This document shows, in pieces, positions 11,536-19,281 of a stretch of DNA of 64,000 bases. The number at the start of each line of letters is the position of its first letter. Position 1 is the stretch's first letter. The DNA lies in assembly GCA_036873755.1 (NCBI GenBank), contig JAVTVY010020559.1, forward strand, positions 17,541 through 81,540. The letters run 5' to 3'. The position numbers and the translations under genes are program-made. The notes under the pieces are model-generated. The model saw nothing but the letters and a program-made list of their open reading frames with translations, made no database searches and had not been told where the DNA came from. This stretch comes from Hanleya hanleyi (Eukaryota; Mollusca; Polyplacophora; Lepidopleurida; Hanleyidae).

Positions 11536-11608
11536 ACCTCGAAATATTTTCACTGGCTGCGCTATTGACACAGTGTCAATAGCGCAGCCAGTGAGAATAT
11601 TTCGAGGT
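11536..11608. repeat. Near-perfect 73-bp palindrome (fold-back)
   Basis: Arms 11536-11571 and 11573-11608 are reverse complements over 36 bp with a single mismatch around a one-base centre (GACAC-A-GTGTC). Looks like a solo terminal pair of a fold-back or hairpin transposon. Confidence 0.85.
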
Positions 11609-11827
11609 CACACTAATTGTCTATACAATAGTTAAACATACAATCAATCAGACATACAATCAGAGCTAAACATGTACGACTGTTCAATACGGTGACAATG
11701 ATTAAACGTGGCCCGGACTCGACTCTTTCGACTCGACCAACCGACCGTCCTCGAACTCTCGAGGTCCTCGCGGCGGCCGGGCCTCCTATCCGGTTCCTCC
11801 TGGAGAGCAAATTTTCTCACACCGACG

Positions 11828-11833
11828 GTCAAG
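11828..11833. other. Left target-site duplication GTCAAG
   Basis: Six bases immediately before the Polinton end. The identical six bases follow the right end at 25201-25206. Polintons are known to make 6-bp duplications. Confidence 0.92.
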
Positions 11834-12908
11834 AGTAGTAGGCAGACGGCATTTCAACGCACATTGGTGTCAGTGCGCATGCGCGAGAAAGTGGTGTGCT
11901 CAGAAATGAGGAGGTCATGAGGAGGTGTGCGCAGGAGTGTTCTGCGCAAGTGTATGACGTCACTTCCGGTCTGGATGAATCGGGCGTGACCTTGGGGGCA
12001 TGGATTCCTCCGCGGTGATGTGGTCTGGCGGGGATGCGGTCTGTCTCCGCGGACCGAAAGTAGTCCTAAATACGTGGGTTTTCGTGAGAATGTAGGGGCC
12101 GCTAATGGACCGATTGGGTCGAGTGAGGTATCAATGTAAAGCATACGTGAGGGAGTATCCAACGGGCTGGGTGTGACGTGGAACTGACGTCATTCTGCGC
12201 ATGCGCAGTAGAGAAAGTTATGGAAATAGACGTACTGGGGCCTAGGTGGGCCACTAATAGGCCGATGGAGTCGTATGAGGTATCAATGTGAAGCATTCGT
12301 GAGGGAGCATCCACCTGGACTAGTGTATCGTTCGTTGTCAATATTCTGCGCATGCGCAGACAGGGAATTGTGGGAAAAGGGTATGCAAATAGACGTTTTG
12401 GGGTCTAGGTGAGCCACTAATGGTCCGATGGAGTTGAGTGAGGTATCAATGTGAAGCATTCGTGAAGGAGCATCCGCCTGGACTAGTGCGTCGTTCTTTT
12501 TCGACGTTCTGCGCATGCGCAGACAGGGAATTGTGGGAAAAGCGTATGGAAATAGACGTGTTGGGTTCTAGGTGGGCCACTGGTGGACCGATTGGATCGA
12601 GTGAAGTATCAATGTGAAGCCTATGTGAGGGGGCATCCGCCTGGACTAGTGTGTCGTTCGTGTTCAACACTCTGCTGCGCAGGTCACGTGGTTTGGTGGG
12701 TGGTGTGTGACGTCACTTCCAGTTTTCAGAATGACCTCCGAACACAGAAGAGTTCTAATTTTTTCCTTAGACGTATGGAATGCATGTACTAGAACATCCG
12801 TTACCTCTTCAACATCCGGGAACTTTTCAACATCCGGGACCTCTTCAACATCCGGGTTTTCCCCGGCCCGTCCCGGCCCGGCCGCAGCGCGCGCGGGTTA
12901 TCCGGCCG
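11834..12908. repeat. Left terminal inverted repeat, 1,075 bp
   Basis: Reverse complement of 23806-25200. The outer 280 bp are about 95% matched, followed by four array units with NRF1-like palindromes (about 12198, 12350, 12511; another near the tip at 11875), a TGACGTCACTTCC composite at 12708 and a GC-rich inner end ending GGTTATCCGGCCG. It is about 320 bp shorter than the right repeat, the size of two array units. Confidence 0.92.
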
Positions 12909-13039
12909 AGTGAGCGCGCGCGCGGGATATCCGAAAGTGTGCAAGGGCAATATATCACATCAGGGTATATATTTCATCCAAGTATAGCGGATAGCGGTTG
13001 TCGTGAATAACAACAAGTTCAGCAATGTTTATACAATTT
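12909..13039. other. Spacer between left terminal repeat and polymerase-N relic
   Basis: GC-rich then AT-rich junction with an alternating GCGCGCGCGC tract at about 12912. No gene seen. Confidence 0.5.
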
Positions 13040-13092
13040 ATTATCCCCAATGTTACATCATACCCAGGCTGGGGGAGCCGTCCTGGGTATGT
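13040..13092 (-). terminator. 3' hairpin/poly(A) module on the minus strand
   Basis: On the minus strand, ATACCCAGG and CCTGGGTAT form a perfect 9-bp stem around a loop holding GGCTCCCCC, followed by GGGGATAATAAA. This is the best preserved version of the module seen after the tandem finger ORFs. Confidence 0.65.
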
Positions 13093-13195
13093 TTAGTATG
13101 TTCACAGCAAAACAAATTGAAATATCAAAGACCATGTTTTATTATTTAACGCACCGTCACATTTCATGTTTACTGAGCTCAAGTCAACGATCGCA

Positions 13196-14166
13196 TCAGT
13201 GCAAGGGTGACGCATTCAGCCGATGGGGGTGGTCGGTCAGCTTGGTAACGAAGAACGTAGCATTGGTGACCCTCTCTACGACCCATTGTGTGTTGGGGCG
13301 TTGACGATGTGCCCATCTCAATGGATCCACGGTGTCCAGTTTGTCCAGCATCGTCTCTAGCGACGCCCGGTTAATGATGATGAACGGCTGGTCAAACACA
13401 TGGCTGTTATTACTGGCATAATATTACCGTAACTGGTCCGTCTCTTTGTGACGTAAGATGTACCCGAAAGCGACATTCAATTTGAAGACCGTAGCTTGGT
13501 CATTGAAGATGGCTTCCACGTAGCTGCGTAGGCGGGTGAGGTCGGTCAGTGGGAAATTGTAGATATCTGGAATGGGGCGATCACGGTGGAAAACTTGCCG
13601 TATCATGGGCCATTGGCGCCGATAAATGTCACTGGATGGGCGTCCTGTAACAGATCGCTAGGAACATCCACTGCATCTTCCAGAAAATGTTCGATGTCGT
13701 CAGGCGTATGACTGGCAACAGTAATGCTAGGGACTGGCTGGATATCTAGGCTCTTCTGAACTGCGGGTAAAGTCGGGCACTCTGTGATCGCATCACTAGT
13801 GGCATTCGTCTCTACGGGCTCATCTTCACTGGGTCTGACCCTCCTGGGTGCCTCTTTAGTGGGAAGTTGTTGCCCAAACCGTAGAGACGGGGTATGAATC
13901 AAACGCTGATGCCGTCTTAACTGACTGGGTCGTTTGTCGTCCCAATCGTTACGTTGTTCCGTCGTCCCCTCGTGGAATGAGCCTTCGTGGCGCAGTAAAT
14001 TATCCTCCCGATTAAATGACCGTGCGCAGGTTATACAAGTATACCGTGCATCGTTGTGGGTGGAGGTCTCGTGGCGTCGTAAATTATCTAGACGCGTAAA
14101 CTGCTTCTGGCAAGTTGTGCAAGTGAACATCAGGCTGGTGAGGTTGCATTGGTGAGGCTCAGGCAA
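13196..14166 (-). pseudogene. Decayed zinc-finger/polymerase-N gene of the Polinton
   Basis: Homologous along its length to the 307-aa ORF at 1846-2769. It survives as three fragments in different frames: 14166-13603 (fingers and acidic region), 13606-13424 (segment with FKLNVAFGYILRHKE) and 13399-13196 (segment with QRPNTQW and VTNATFFVTKL). Fingers 1 and 2 keep their Cys and His; in finger 3 the two Cys are lost (reads EQRNDWDD). It lies leftward, the place and orientation where Polintons usually carry the polymerase, yet no exonuclease or palm motif follows before the terminal repeat. The same 3' flank occurs after the tandem copies, so the truncated form pre-dates the duplication. Confidence 0.75.
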
Positions 14167-14284
14167 GTAGCTCCTCTCGTCAGATAGGCTCAGGCTGGTG
14201 ATGCAGGCTCAGGCTGGTCAGGTCAAGCAGGCCAATGAATGCAGCAATGCCCTAAAAATTCCCACTTTTATACACCTACATAGA
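14167..14284. promoter_or_regulatory. Divergent intergenic region, left part
   Basis: Contains CAGGCTGGTGATG-type short repeats (about 14130-14215). Lies between the leftward polymerase-N gene and the rightward gene set, so is expected to hold divergent promoters. No gene seen. Confidence 0.4.
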
Positions 14285-14500
14285 AGTACCCGGATGCAGG
14301 CGCGGACGTCACCGAAAAAAGAAACACCCACATACAACTCACCACATGCAGTCGCCTCCTCAAGCCCCTCATACATACCCGGATGTAGGCGCGGACGTCA
14401 CCGAAAAAAACACCCTCAAACAACTCACCACATGCAGTCGCCCCCTCAAGAACCTCATACATACCCGGGTGCAGGCGCGGACGTCAGCGAAATTCTAGCG
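14285..14500 (+). repeat. Three ~90-105-bp repeats with ACCCGGATGYAGGCGCGGAC core
   Basis: The core TACCCGGATGCAGGCGCGGA, followed by CGTCACCGAAA, occurs at about 14287, 14379 and 14462, separated by ACTCACCACATGCAGTCGCC blocks. Close variants of the core recur at the opposite end of the gene set at 23459-23550. The pairing at both ends of the coding region suggests a shared regulatory or replication signal; the ORF running through it (14198-14596) looks like an artefact. Confidence 0.6.
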
Positions 14501-14700
14501 GGAAAACTCCCACAGACAGGTCAGTACATGCATTCCTATCATGTTTCCTACCCAGGTCACGCCCGATTCACGCATAATAAAAGGATTGACCTGTAATCTT
14601 TGTTGTTGTTGCTCTCTTTTTTGGACTAACCCATCAGAATAGTACGTATCACGGACTACACCCGTAGAGCTACGTATAGGCGCGCATGTGTGACATGGTC

Positions 14701-14707
14701 TATAAAA
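14701..14707 (+). promoter_or_regulatory. TATA box (TATAAAA)
   Basis: TATAAAA starts 53 bp before the ATG at 14754. Similar boxes precede other genes of the element: ATAAATA at 15170, TATAAATA at 16171, TATAAA at 17276 and TATTAAAA at 20111. Confidence 0.6.
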
Positions 14708-14753
14708 CACGTCCCTCTGGATCCCACACCCCCATTCCTACGGTTACAAAGCC

Positions 14754-14963
14754 ATGACGGACACCCATCCCTATGCGACTTGCATTTTACAGCATGCCAC
14801 CGTGGTTAATTCACTCACGGGTTACCGAGCAGTGGTTCGGTCCATGTTTGCAGATGGCGACGACAACGAGGGGCGACGCCAGATCCTGAGAGAGTTCACA
14901 GAGGCGGTCCTCAACAGAGTGCACTGGGGAGGTGTGCCATCACTCACCACTACTGGACTATGA
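14754..14963 (+). CDS. Small Polinton ORF, unknown function (69 aa)
   Basis: First rightward ORF, 53 bp downstream of a TATA box, so probably a genuine gene. The protein is mainly helical in appearance with a charged middle (ADGDDNEGRRQILREF). No motif recognised, no signal peptide. Its stop codon overlaps the start of the next ORF as ATGA at 14960-14963, which suggests coupled translation or an unspliced compact arrangement. Cargo genes at this position vary between Polintons. Confidence 0.45.
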   Translation: MTDTHPYATCILQHATVVNSLTGYRAVVRSMFADGDDNEGRRQILREFTEAVLNRVHWGGVPSLTTTGL

Positions 14964-15076
14964 CAGCCATCCTTGATGCTCGGGCTATGGACCACGAGCG
15001 CTCACGCCGGAACCAGCGACAGCTGGTTGGCCTCACAATAGTCTTTACCCTATTGACCCTGGCGCTGTGGCATTGA
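14960..15076 (+). CDS. Small membrane protein ORF (38 aa)
   Basis: Starts in an ATGA overlap with the preceding ORF. The first half is charged (DHERSRRNQRQ) and the C-terminal half is a continuous hydrophobic stretch (LVGLTIVFTLLTLALW) long enough to cross a membrane, with positive charges on its N-terminal side. The arrangement resembles a tail-anchored or small viral membrane protein. No family recognised; very short, so could be chance. Confidence 0.4.
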   Translation: MTAILDARAMDHERSRRNQRQLVGLTIVFTLLTLALWH

Positions 15077-15080
15077 CAGT

Positions 15081-15236
15081 GGGACCTGACAGTAAATACG
15101 AGGGTCAGACACAGTGTGCGTCATTCACCGTTCGTCATTGGGTCAACCATGTCACCGAGGGACCTGACCATAAATACGAGAGACAGTCAGAGTGTGTGTC
15201 ATTCACCGTTCGTCATTGGGTCAAGCATGTCACCAG
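15081..15236 (+). promoter_or_regulatory. 78-bp direct repeat carrying duplicated promoter and start
   Basis: Two tandem copies (15081-15158 and 15159-15236) of a block beginning GGGACCTGACMRTAAATACG and ending with an ATGTCACC. The second copy has ATAAATA at 15170. Because 78 is a multiple of three the duplication keeps frame, so both the ATG at 15149 and that at 15227 lead into the same protein. Confidence 0.7.
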
Positions 15237-15757
15237 TCCTACGAGCCATCCTTCAGCTTACACCCCGGGTGGGGTTACACGTCTATGAAGATAAAGTCAC
15301 CATCGTTGAAGATCGTGGAGATGTTTGCTGGTCGCGCGCTGAGACCGTATCGAATACGCTTACGCTACACCGTGACGGCTGGACCAAATTTAAACGGGTG
15401 TTGATCGGTGAGCTCGACGGAAACCTCATCCACATAGACAATGCCATCTACGTACACCGTGGACCCTTCTTCCCAGCCCTGGGCCGGTACCAAGACCCTA
15501 CGCGAGACTTCACCCTAGACCCCGATCTGTGGACAGCCTTCGAGAAAGTGGTGCTTATCGTGGACCAGCTGTTTACTCCGGACGAACGGTCAGCTGTTCA
15601 GTTGGAGTGGGCTCGTGCCCTGAGAGAAGCGGCGGCAGAACCCAATGAACAAATGTCTAGCAATGAAGCGGAGGCAGACGACGATGCCATTGATTACCCG
15701 GTTAGACTCAGTCAGCCCAGTGACATGACCACCCGCTCCTTTGATCTCACGTCATAA
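15227..15757 (+). CDS. Polinton cargo protein A, possible PC4-like fold (176 aa)
   Basis: Start chosen at the second ATG of the promoter repeat; 15149 would add 26 residues. It shares GWTKFKRVL.GEL, a VY..RGPFF segment and a F.L.P.LW...E pattern with the next ORF, so the two are paralogues. The repeated shape (short strands, then L.L...GW..F, later FTLDPDLWTAFEKV) reminded me of the strand-then-helix pattern of the PC4 single-stranded-DNA-binding family, but no diagnostic residue settles this. The C-terminal 50 residues are acidic (EAEADDDAID) and look disordered. Function unknown; ssDNA binding or transcription support for the element is speculation. Confidence 0.6.
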   Translation: MSPVLRAILQLTPRVGLHVYEDKVTIVEDRGDVCWSRAETVSNTLTLHRDGWTKFKRVLIGELDGNLIHIDNAIYVHRGPFFPALGRYQDPTRDFTLDPDLWTAFEKVVLIVDQLFTPDERSAVQLEWARALREAAAEPNEQMSSNEAEADDDAIDYPVRLSQPSDMTTRSFDLTS

Positions 15758-15802
15758 ACTTTTTGTCTCTATAAGCACGTTTATGCGGATAAGGTCGATA
15801 TC

Positions 15803-16186
15803 ATGGAGGAGGTGGGAGACATCTGTGAGGCAGACCCTACACAACCGTGCCCGGCTCATATTCGTCTGTCCCGAGAGGGCTGGACCAAATTCAAACGGGT
15901 GTTATCTGGTGAACTGGGCGGCGACCTCATCCACTTGTGTCACGATGTGTACATCCGACGCGGCCCTTTCTTTGCTCAATTGGCTCGGCTATATGGGGGT
16001 ACAGTGCATTTTACCCTTCACCCTGTTCTATGGTCTGCATTGGAAGATGCCGTGGCAGATGTGGATCAAGTGCTTATCAAGTGGGCATCAGACGAGTGGG
16101 ACTGGTCATTTACCATGGACACTGTGCTGGCAGACGCCAAAGAAGAAACTCCGGTCCAAGATATACCCGTTATAAATAAACGATAG
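15803..16186 (+). CDS. Polinton cargo protein B, paralogue of A (127 aa)
   Basis: Clear paralogue of 15227-15757, with the same GWTKFKRVL and RGPFF blocks and a shared W...E...VD end. Similarity extends upstream of the ATG at 15803 (codons for HVYADKVDI match HVYEDKVTI of A), yet no ATG is in frame there before the stop of gene A. Either the N-terminus was lost or initiation has moved inward. The end lacks the acidic tail of A. TATAAATA and AATAAA overlap the final codons at 16171-16180, just before the integrase. Confidence 0.6.
   Translation: MEEVGDICEADPTQPCPAHIRLSREGWTKFKRVLSGELGGDLIHLCHDVYIRRGPFFAQLARLYGGTVHFTLHPVLWSALEDAVADVDQVLIKWASDEWDWSFTMDTVLADAKEETPVQDIPVINKR
16171..16180 (+). promoter_or_regulatory. 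TATAAATAAA box overlapping the end of cargo gene B
   Basis: TATAAATA starts 43 bp before the integrase ATG at 16214; the overlapping AATAAA could also end the upstream transcript. A similar TATAAA at 17276 overlaps the integrase stop codon, 55 bp before the next ATG. Confidence 0.5.
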
Positions 16187-16213
16187 AGCCAGGGTCCATC
16201 ATCATTTGTCACC

Positions 16214-17280
16214 ATGAAGAGCTGGGAGAAGGTGTTGGATAACTTATACTACAGTCCCGACAGTCCGGCGGCCTATAGCGCATTGACGGCTCTCTATCGA
16301 GCGGCCAAATCCCAGGGGATACAACGTGCTCAAGTCCGAGATTGGTTAAGAAAACAAGACACCTATACCTTACATCGAGCTGCCCGTCGCCATTTTCTAC
16401 GGAACCGGGTCATCGTGGGAGGACTAGATGCCCAATGGCAAGCGGATTTGGTCGATATGAGCGCCTTTGCCAAACACAACGATGGGAATCGGTATATCTT
16501 GACGTGCATCGATATCCTGTCGAAGTATGCGTGGGTGGTACCCATCCGGACGAAAACGGGGGCGAATCTCATAGCGGCGTTCAAGGACATCTTCAAGACC
16601 GGGCGCAAACCCTTGTATTTGCAAACCGACGAAGGCACGGAATTCCTCAACAGACCGTTCCAACAGTTTCTGAAAGCCCAGAAGGTGTTTTTCTTCCATA
16701 CCTACAACGAGACCAAGGCTTCCGTGGTGGAAAGGTTCAACAGGAAATTCAAAGGCCGCATGTATAATATTTCACCTATAAGAATACAAGGCGGTATATC
16801 GATGTTCTCCCGAAACTTGTGAGTGGTTACAATCGAGGCTATCACCGGAGTATAGAGAGAGCCCCCATTACCGTGACCCAACGCAATGAAGCCCAAGTCC
16901 GCCGTGTCTTGTACCCCAGGCAATCGCAGCGAACGACGAAGGAGGTGTACAAGGTCCCTGTACGGATCAGTAAAGTCAAAGGTCAATTTGAGAAAAGTTA
17001 CTTGCCCAACTGGAGCGATGAGCACTTCCTGATTAAACGGCGCCTACCCCGACAGCAGCGAGTCTATGAACTGGAAGATCTTCAAGTGGAACCGTTGCTA
17101 GGGAAGATTTACGAGACGGAATTACAGCTTGTCGTAAAAACAGAGCAAGACTACTACACGGTGGAGCAGATGTTGAAAACGGAACGTCGACGTGGCAAAC
17201 TGTTTCATTTCGTCAAATCGCAAGGCTGGCCCAGTTCCTTCAATTCCTGGGTCGCTGCCAACCAGATGAAACGACTATAA
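16214..17280 (+). pseudogene. Polinton integrase (DDE, rve family) with chromo-like tail, frameshifted
   Basis: Would catalyse insertion of the element into host DNA. ATG at 16214 with CACC before it. The N-terminal region precedes the RNase H-like core: first Asp in QADLVDM (about residue 75), second Asp in LQTDEGTEF, catalytic Glu in KASVVERFNRKFKGR; all three are kept. A one-base loss at about 16766 shifts the frame, so the first ORF stops at 16822 and the rest continues in another frame from before 16819 to 17280. The second part has the Polinton-type SH3-like stretch (FEKSYLPNWSDEHF, YELEDL) and a chromodomain-like end (YYTVEQMLKTERRRGK, then SSFNSWV). Full length would be about 355 residues, usual for the family. 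One lesion only, so decay is recent. Confidence 0.92.
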
Positions 17281-17330
17281 AGCCAGACACCAGTGCCGTC
17301 ATCCTTCATTCCACGTTCGACCACGGTGCT

Positions 17331-17579
17331 ATGGACAAACAGCAGCTGCCTCTGAACACAGCGTCTCCCAAAACGCACAAAGCGCAAGTGGGCTTTGTGA
17401 AGATATTGCTAACCCTGCTGAGTGTGTTGTACGGAGGTGTGTTTCACGACGTAGCCTATGTCAGCACGCTACTTAACCAACTGAGAACTCCAGCTGTGAG
17501 TGGCAGTGAAACCAGCCACATCGAGCTCCACACCAAGTATACAGTCAACACCTACACCAAGTACACCCACTACGTCTGA
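17331..17579 (+). CDS. Small hydrophobic Polinton protein, unknown (82 aa)
   Basis: ATG lies 55 bp after a TATAAA that overlaps the integrase stop. Residues 22-45 form a hydrophobic stretch (GFVKILLTLLSVLYGGVF) that could span a membrane. The following residues are Thr/Tyr-rich. Another frame over 17500-17700 is strongly Thr/Pro/Ser-rich, so an original longer, stalk-like protein split by a frameshift is possible. No family recognised. Confidence 0.4.
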   Translation: MDKQQLPLNTASPKTHKAQVGFVKILLTLLSVLYGGVFHDVAYVSTLLNQLRTPAVSGSETSHIELHTKYTVNTYTKYTHYV

Positions 17580-17708
17580 AAACCCACCGGATTTCATCCC
17601 TCACAGTGAACAGACAACGACGACCGACGATGTACCCACCACCACTCCAGTTCACTCGTACCAAATTTACAAGAGCGGGTTACCACGACAGCGCATACAC
17701 CTCCAACC

Positions 17709-18789
17709 ATGGCCCCTCGATTGCAGCATCCCTTCACTTGCGTCATCGCAGGACCGACGGGTTCCGGCAAAACGCACTTCGTCAGGAAGCTCCTTCAACA
17801 CGCCGACAGCCGACAGCATGACCCATTGCCCGAATAGTGTAGTGTTACGGAGAATGGCAGGCAGCGTATGCAGCAATGCCCCACACCACGTTCGTGGAAG
17901 GCCTACCCAACCTGGCCGATTTGGAACCGGACACCTTGGTGGTTCTGGATGATCTCGTGGCGGAGACGGATGCGCGGGTCACCCAACTCTTCACCAAAGG
18001 CAGCCACCATCGACGGCTCAGCATCATCTACATTGTGCAGAATCTGTTCAGTAAAAACAAAGAACATCGGAACATCAGCTTAAATTACAACACATATAAG
18101 GGAAGTGGGAAGAGGTGCCGACATACTGACTGTGTCACATGACTTCACAGAATAGTCTTCTGGTAAACCTATTCTAAAACACATACCAAGAATCTAACGA
18201 TTCGTGATATGTGTTGTATCTCAGGTACGCTTTTATTGTACCTGTTCATGTGGCAACTTGGATGATATGACCACACGGCCCCTAGCACCGGCATTAGCGG
18301 TATTAGATACAAATCTAGAGAGCTATGATGGAAATGCTCTGACAACTCGTATACTGGTAATTGGTGAGCTGTTTCGCTGTGACAACTCGTACATTGGAGA
18401 TTGGTGAGCTGTATCGTCGTCAGATGTAAATGACGGTAATTAACACAAAAGACTAGTCTGTAAGGCCCGATGTCGACCCAGCATCAACTTCCCGCAAATG
18501 CCAACATATATCAAAGACCAAAAGGTCTGTATAGGGGGCGGGCCTCGGGGACGAAAGAGCCCACTACCTGGTGGTCTTCAAAAACCCGAGAGATACCACT
18601 CAACTGCTGCACCTGGCGAGACAGATGTATCCCGGCCGCACACCGTTTGCGTTGGAAGCCTTTAAAGATGCGACAACCCCTCAGCACGGGTATATGCTCT
18701 TCGACCTCAAGCAAGCCACCCCCAATCACCTTCGACTACGGACCGGCATCTTTCCCAGAGGGACCCACCACGTGTACCTGCAAAAATAA
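17709..18789 (+). pseudogene. Polinton genome-packaging ATPase (FtsK/HerA/A32-like), broken by frameshift, stop and insertion
   Basis: Pumps element DNA into capsids in autonomous Polintons. ATG at 17709 gives 42 codons with Walker A GPTGSGKT. A frameshift near 17830 and a TAG at 17841-17843 interrupt it. It resumes with FVEGLPNLADL, Walker B LVVLDDL (about 17939-17959), the downstream arm IIYIVQNLFSKNKEHRNISL, and then is split by about 470 bp of foreign DNA (18087-18558) containing the 18083-18491 MITE. The C-terminal part (YLVVFKNPRD to LFDLKQAT to the stop at 18789) is otherwise clean. Start supported by the strong ATGG context and by the position of Walker A. Confidence 0.9.
18083..18491 (+). 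mobile_element. MITE-like element (family N), inside the ATPase gene
   Basis: Matches 59003-59405 from AATTACAACACATATAAGGG to GACCCAGCATCAACTTCC with roughly 90% identity. Other members: 44228-44345 (decayed), 48596-48952 (minus), 51003-51300 and 52137-52386 (minus). No coding capacity. About 66 bp (18492-18558) between its end and the resumed ATPase frame are not explained by this family. Confidence 0.85.
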
Positions 18790-18791
18790 TG

Positions 18792-18855
18792 TAAACACAC
18801 CCACAGTGGCTCCCCCAGCTGGAGTGTGTGTGTTTGATGATGGGGATAATAAAAA
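18792..18855 (+). terminator. 3' hairpin/poly(A) module after the ATPase gene
   Basis: AAACACAC...GTGTGTTT arms flank GGCTCCCCCAGC, followed by TGATGATGGGGATAATAAA. The loop and the GGGGATAATAAA match the module after the finger/polymerase-N ORFs while the stem sequence is different, as expected if the structure is what matters. Confidence 0.65.
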
Positions 18856-18943
18856 GGATTAATACCACAGCATGGTTGACTTTGTCTCTGTTCTCTGAGG
18901 TAGATAAAAAGAGCAGAGTTGTGGGTTCTGGCATTAGTTGTAC

Positions 18944-19281
18944 ATGATGTCTGCGCGAGTACGTAAGCACGCTCCGACGCTCCGTGTATTGAAGACGGCC
19001 CCACACGAGTTGGTCCGAACCATTGTACGCGGTGCGGACCCTGACCTTGTCTGTGCGAGATCGGGTACAACCTGTTAAAAGGCAACGTACCACTGACTCC
19101 GGCTCAGAAGACCAAGTTGACCAAGCATTAGACAGGTCTCCGAACCCTAGTCCAGAAGCGAGTCTCGCAAACACAAAAGAAAAAGGTGTTACAGAAAGGC
19201 GGCATTCTCGGGGCCATCTTAGCACCGTTGGCCGCTTTCGTGTTGGGTCCAGTATTGGGTGGACTCTTCGGCCGACAATGA
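18944..19281 (+). pseudogene. Small virion-type protein with Gly-rich hydrophobic tail, broken
   Basis: ATG at 18944 or 18947, about 40 bp after a GATAAAAA TATA-like box. The N-terminal part (KHAPTLRVLK, VRTIVRGADPDLV) is followed by a frameshift near 19045, a conserved-looking NLLKGNVPLTPAQK stretch, an in-frame TAG near 19128 and a C-terminal hydrophobic Gly-rich run (GGILGAILAPLAAFVLGPVL). The last feature resembles the small capsid-associated or membrane-active proteins of adenoviruses and Polintons. Its TGA overlaps the next ATG as ATGA at 19278-19281. Confidence 0.6.

Noticed and set aside
14198..14596. 132-codon ORF in the divergent intergenic region
   Set aside because: Runs through three copies of a non-coding repeat; composition follows the repeat and no start context or homologue is evident.
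15227..16186. Firm assignment of the cargo pair to the PC4 family
   Set aside because: Resemblance is only in overall strand/helix pattern; no diagnostic residues could be matched by eye.
17500..17952. 150-codon Thr/Pro-rich ORF
   Set aside because: Its second half overlaps the ATPase Walker A region in the wrong frame. The first half may be a lost stalk of the small membrane protein, but this cannot be shown.
19023..19277. N-terminal 85 codons of the ORF ending at 19625
   Set aside because: This part overlaps the preceding small virion gene out of frame; the gene is better started at the ATG at 19278, which forms an ATGA junction.
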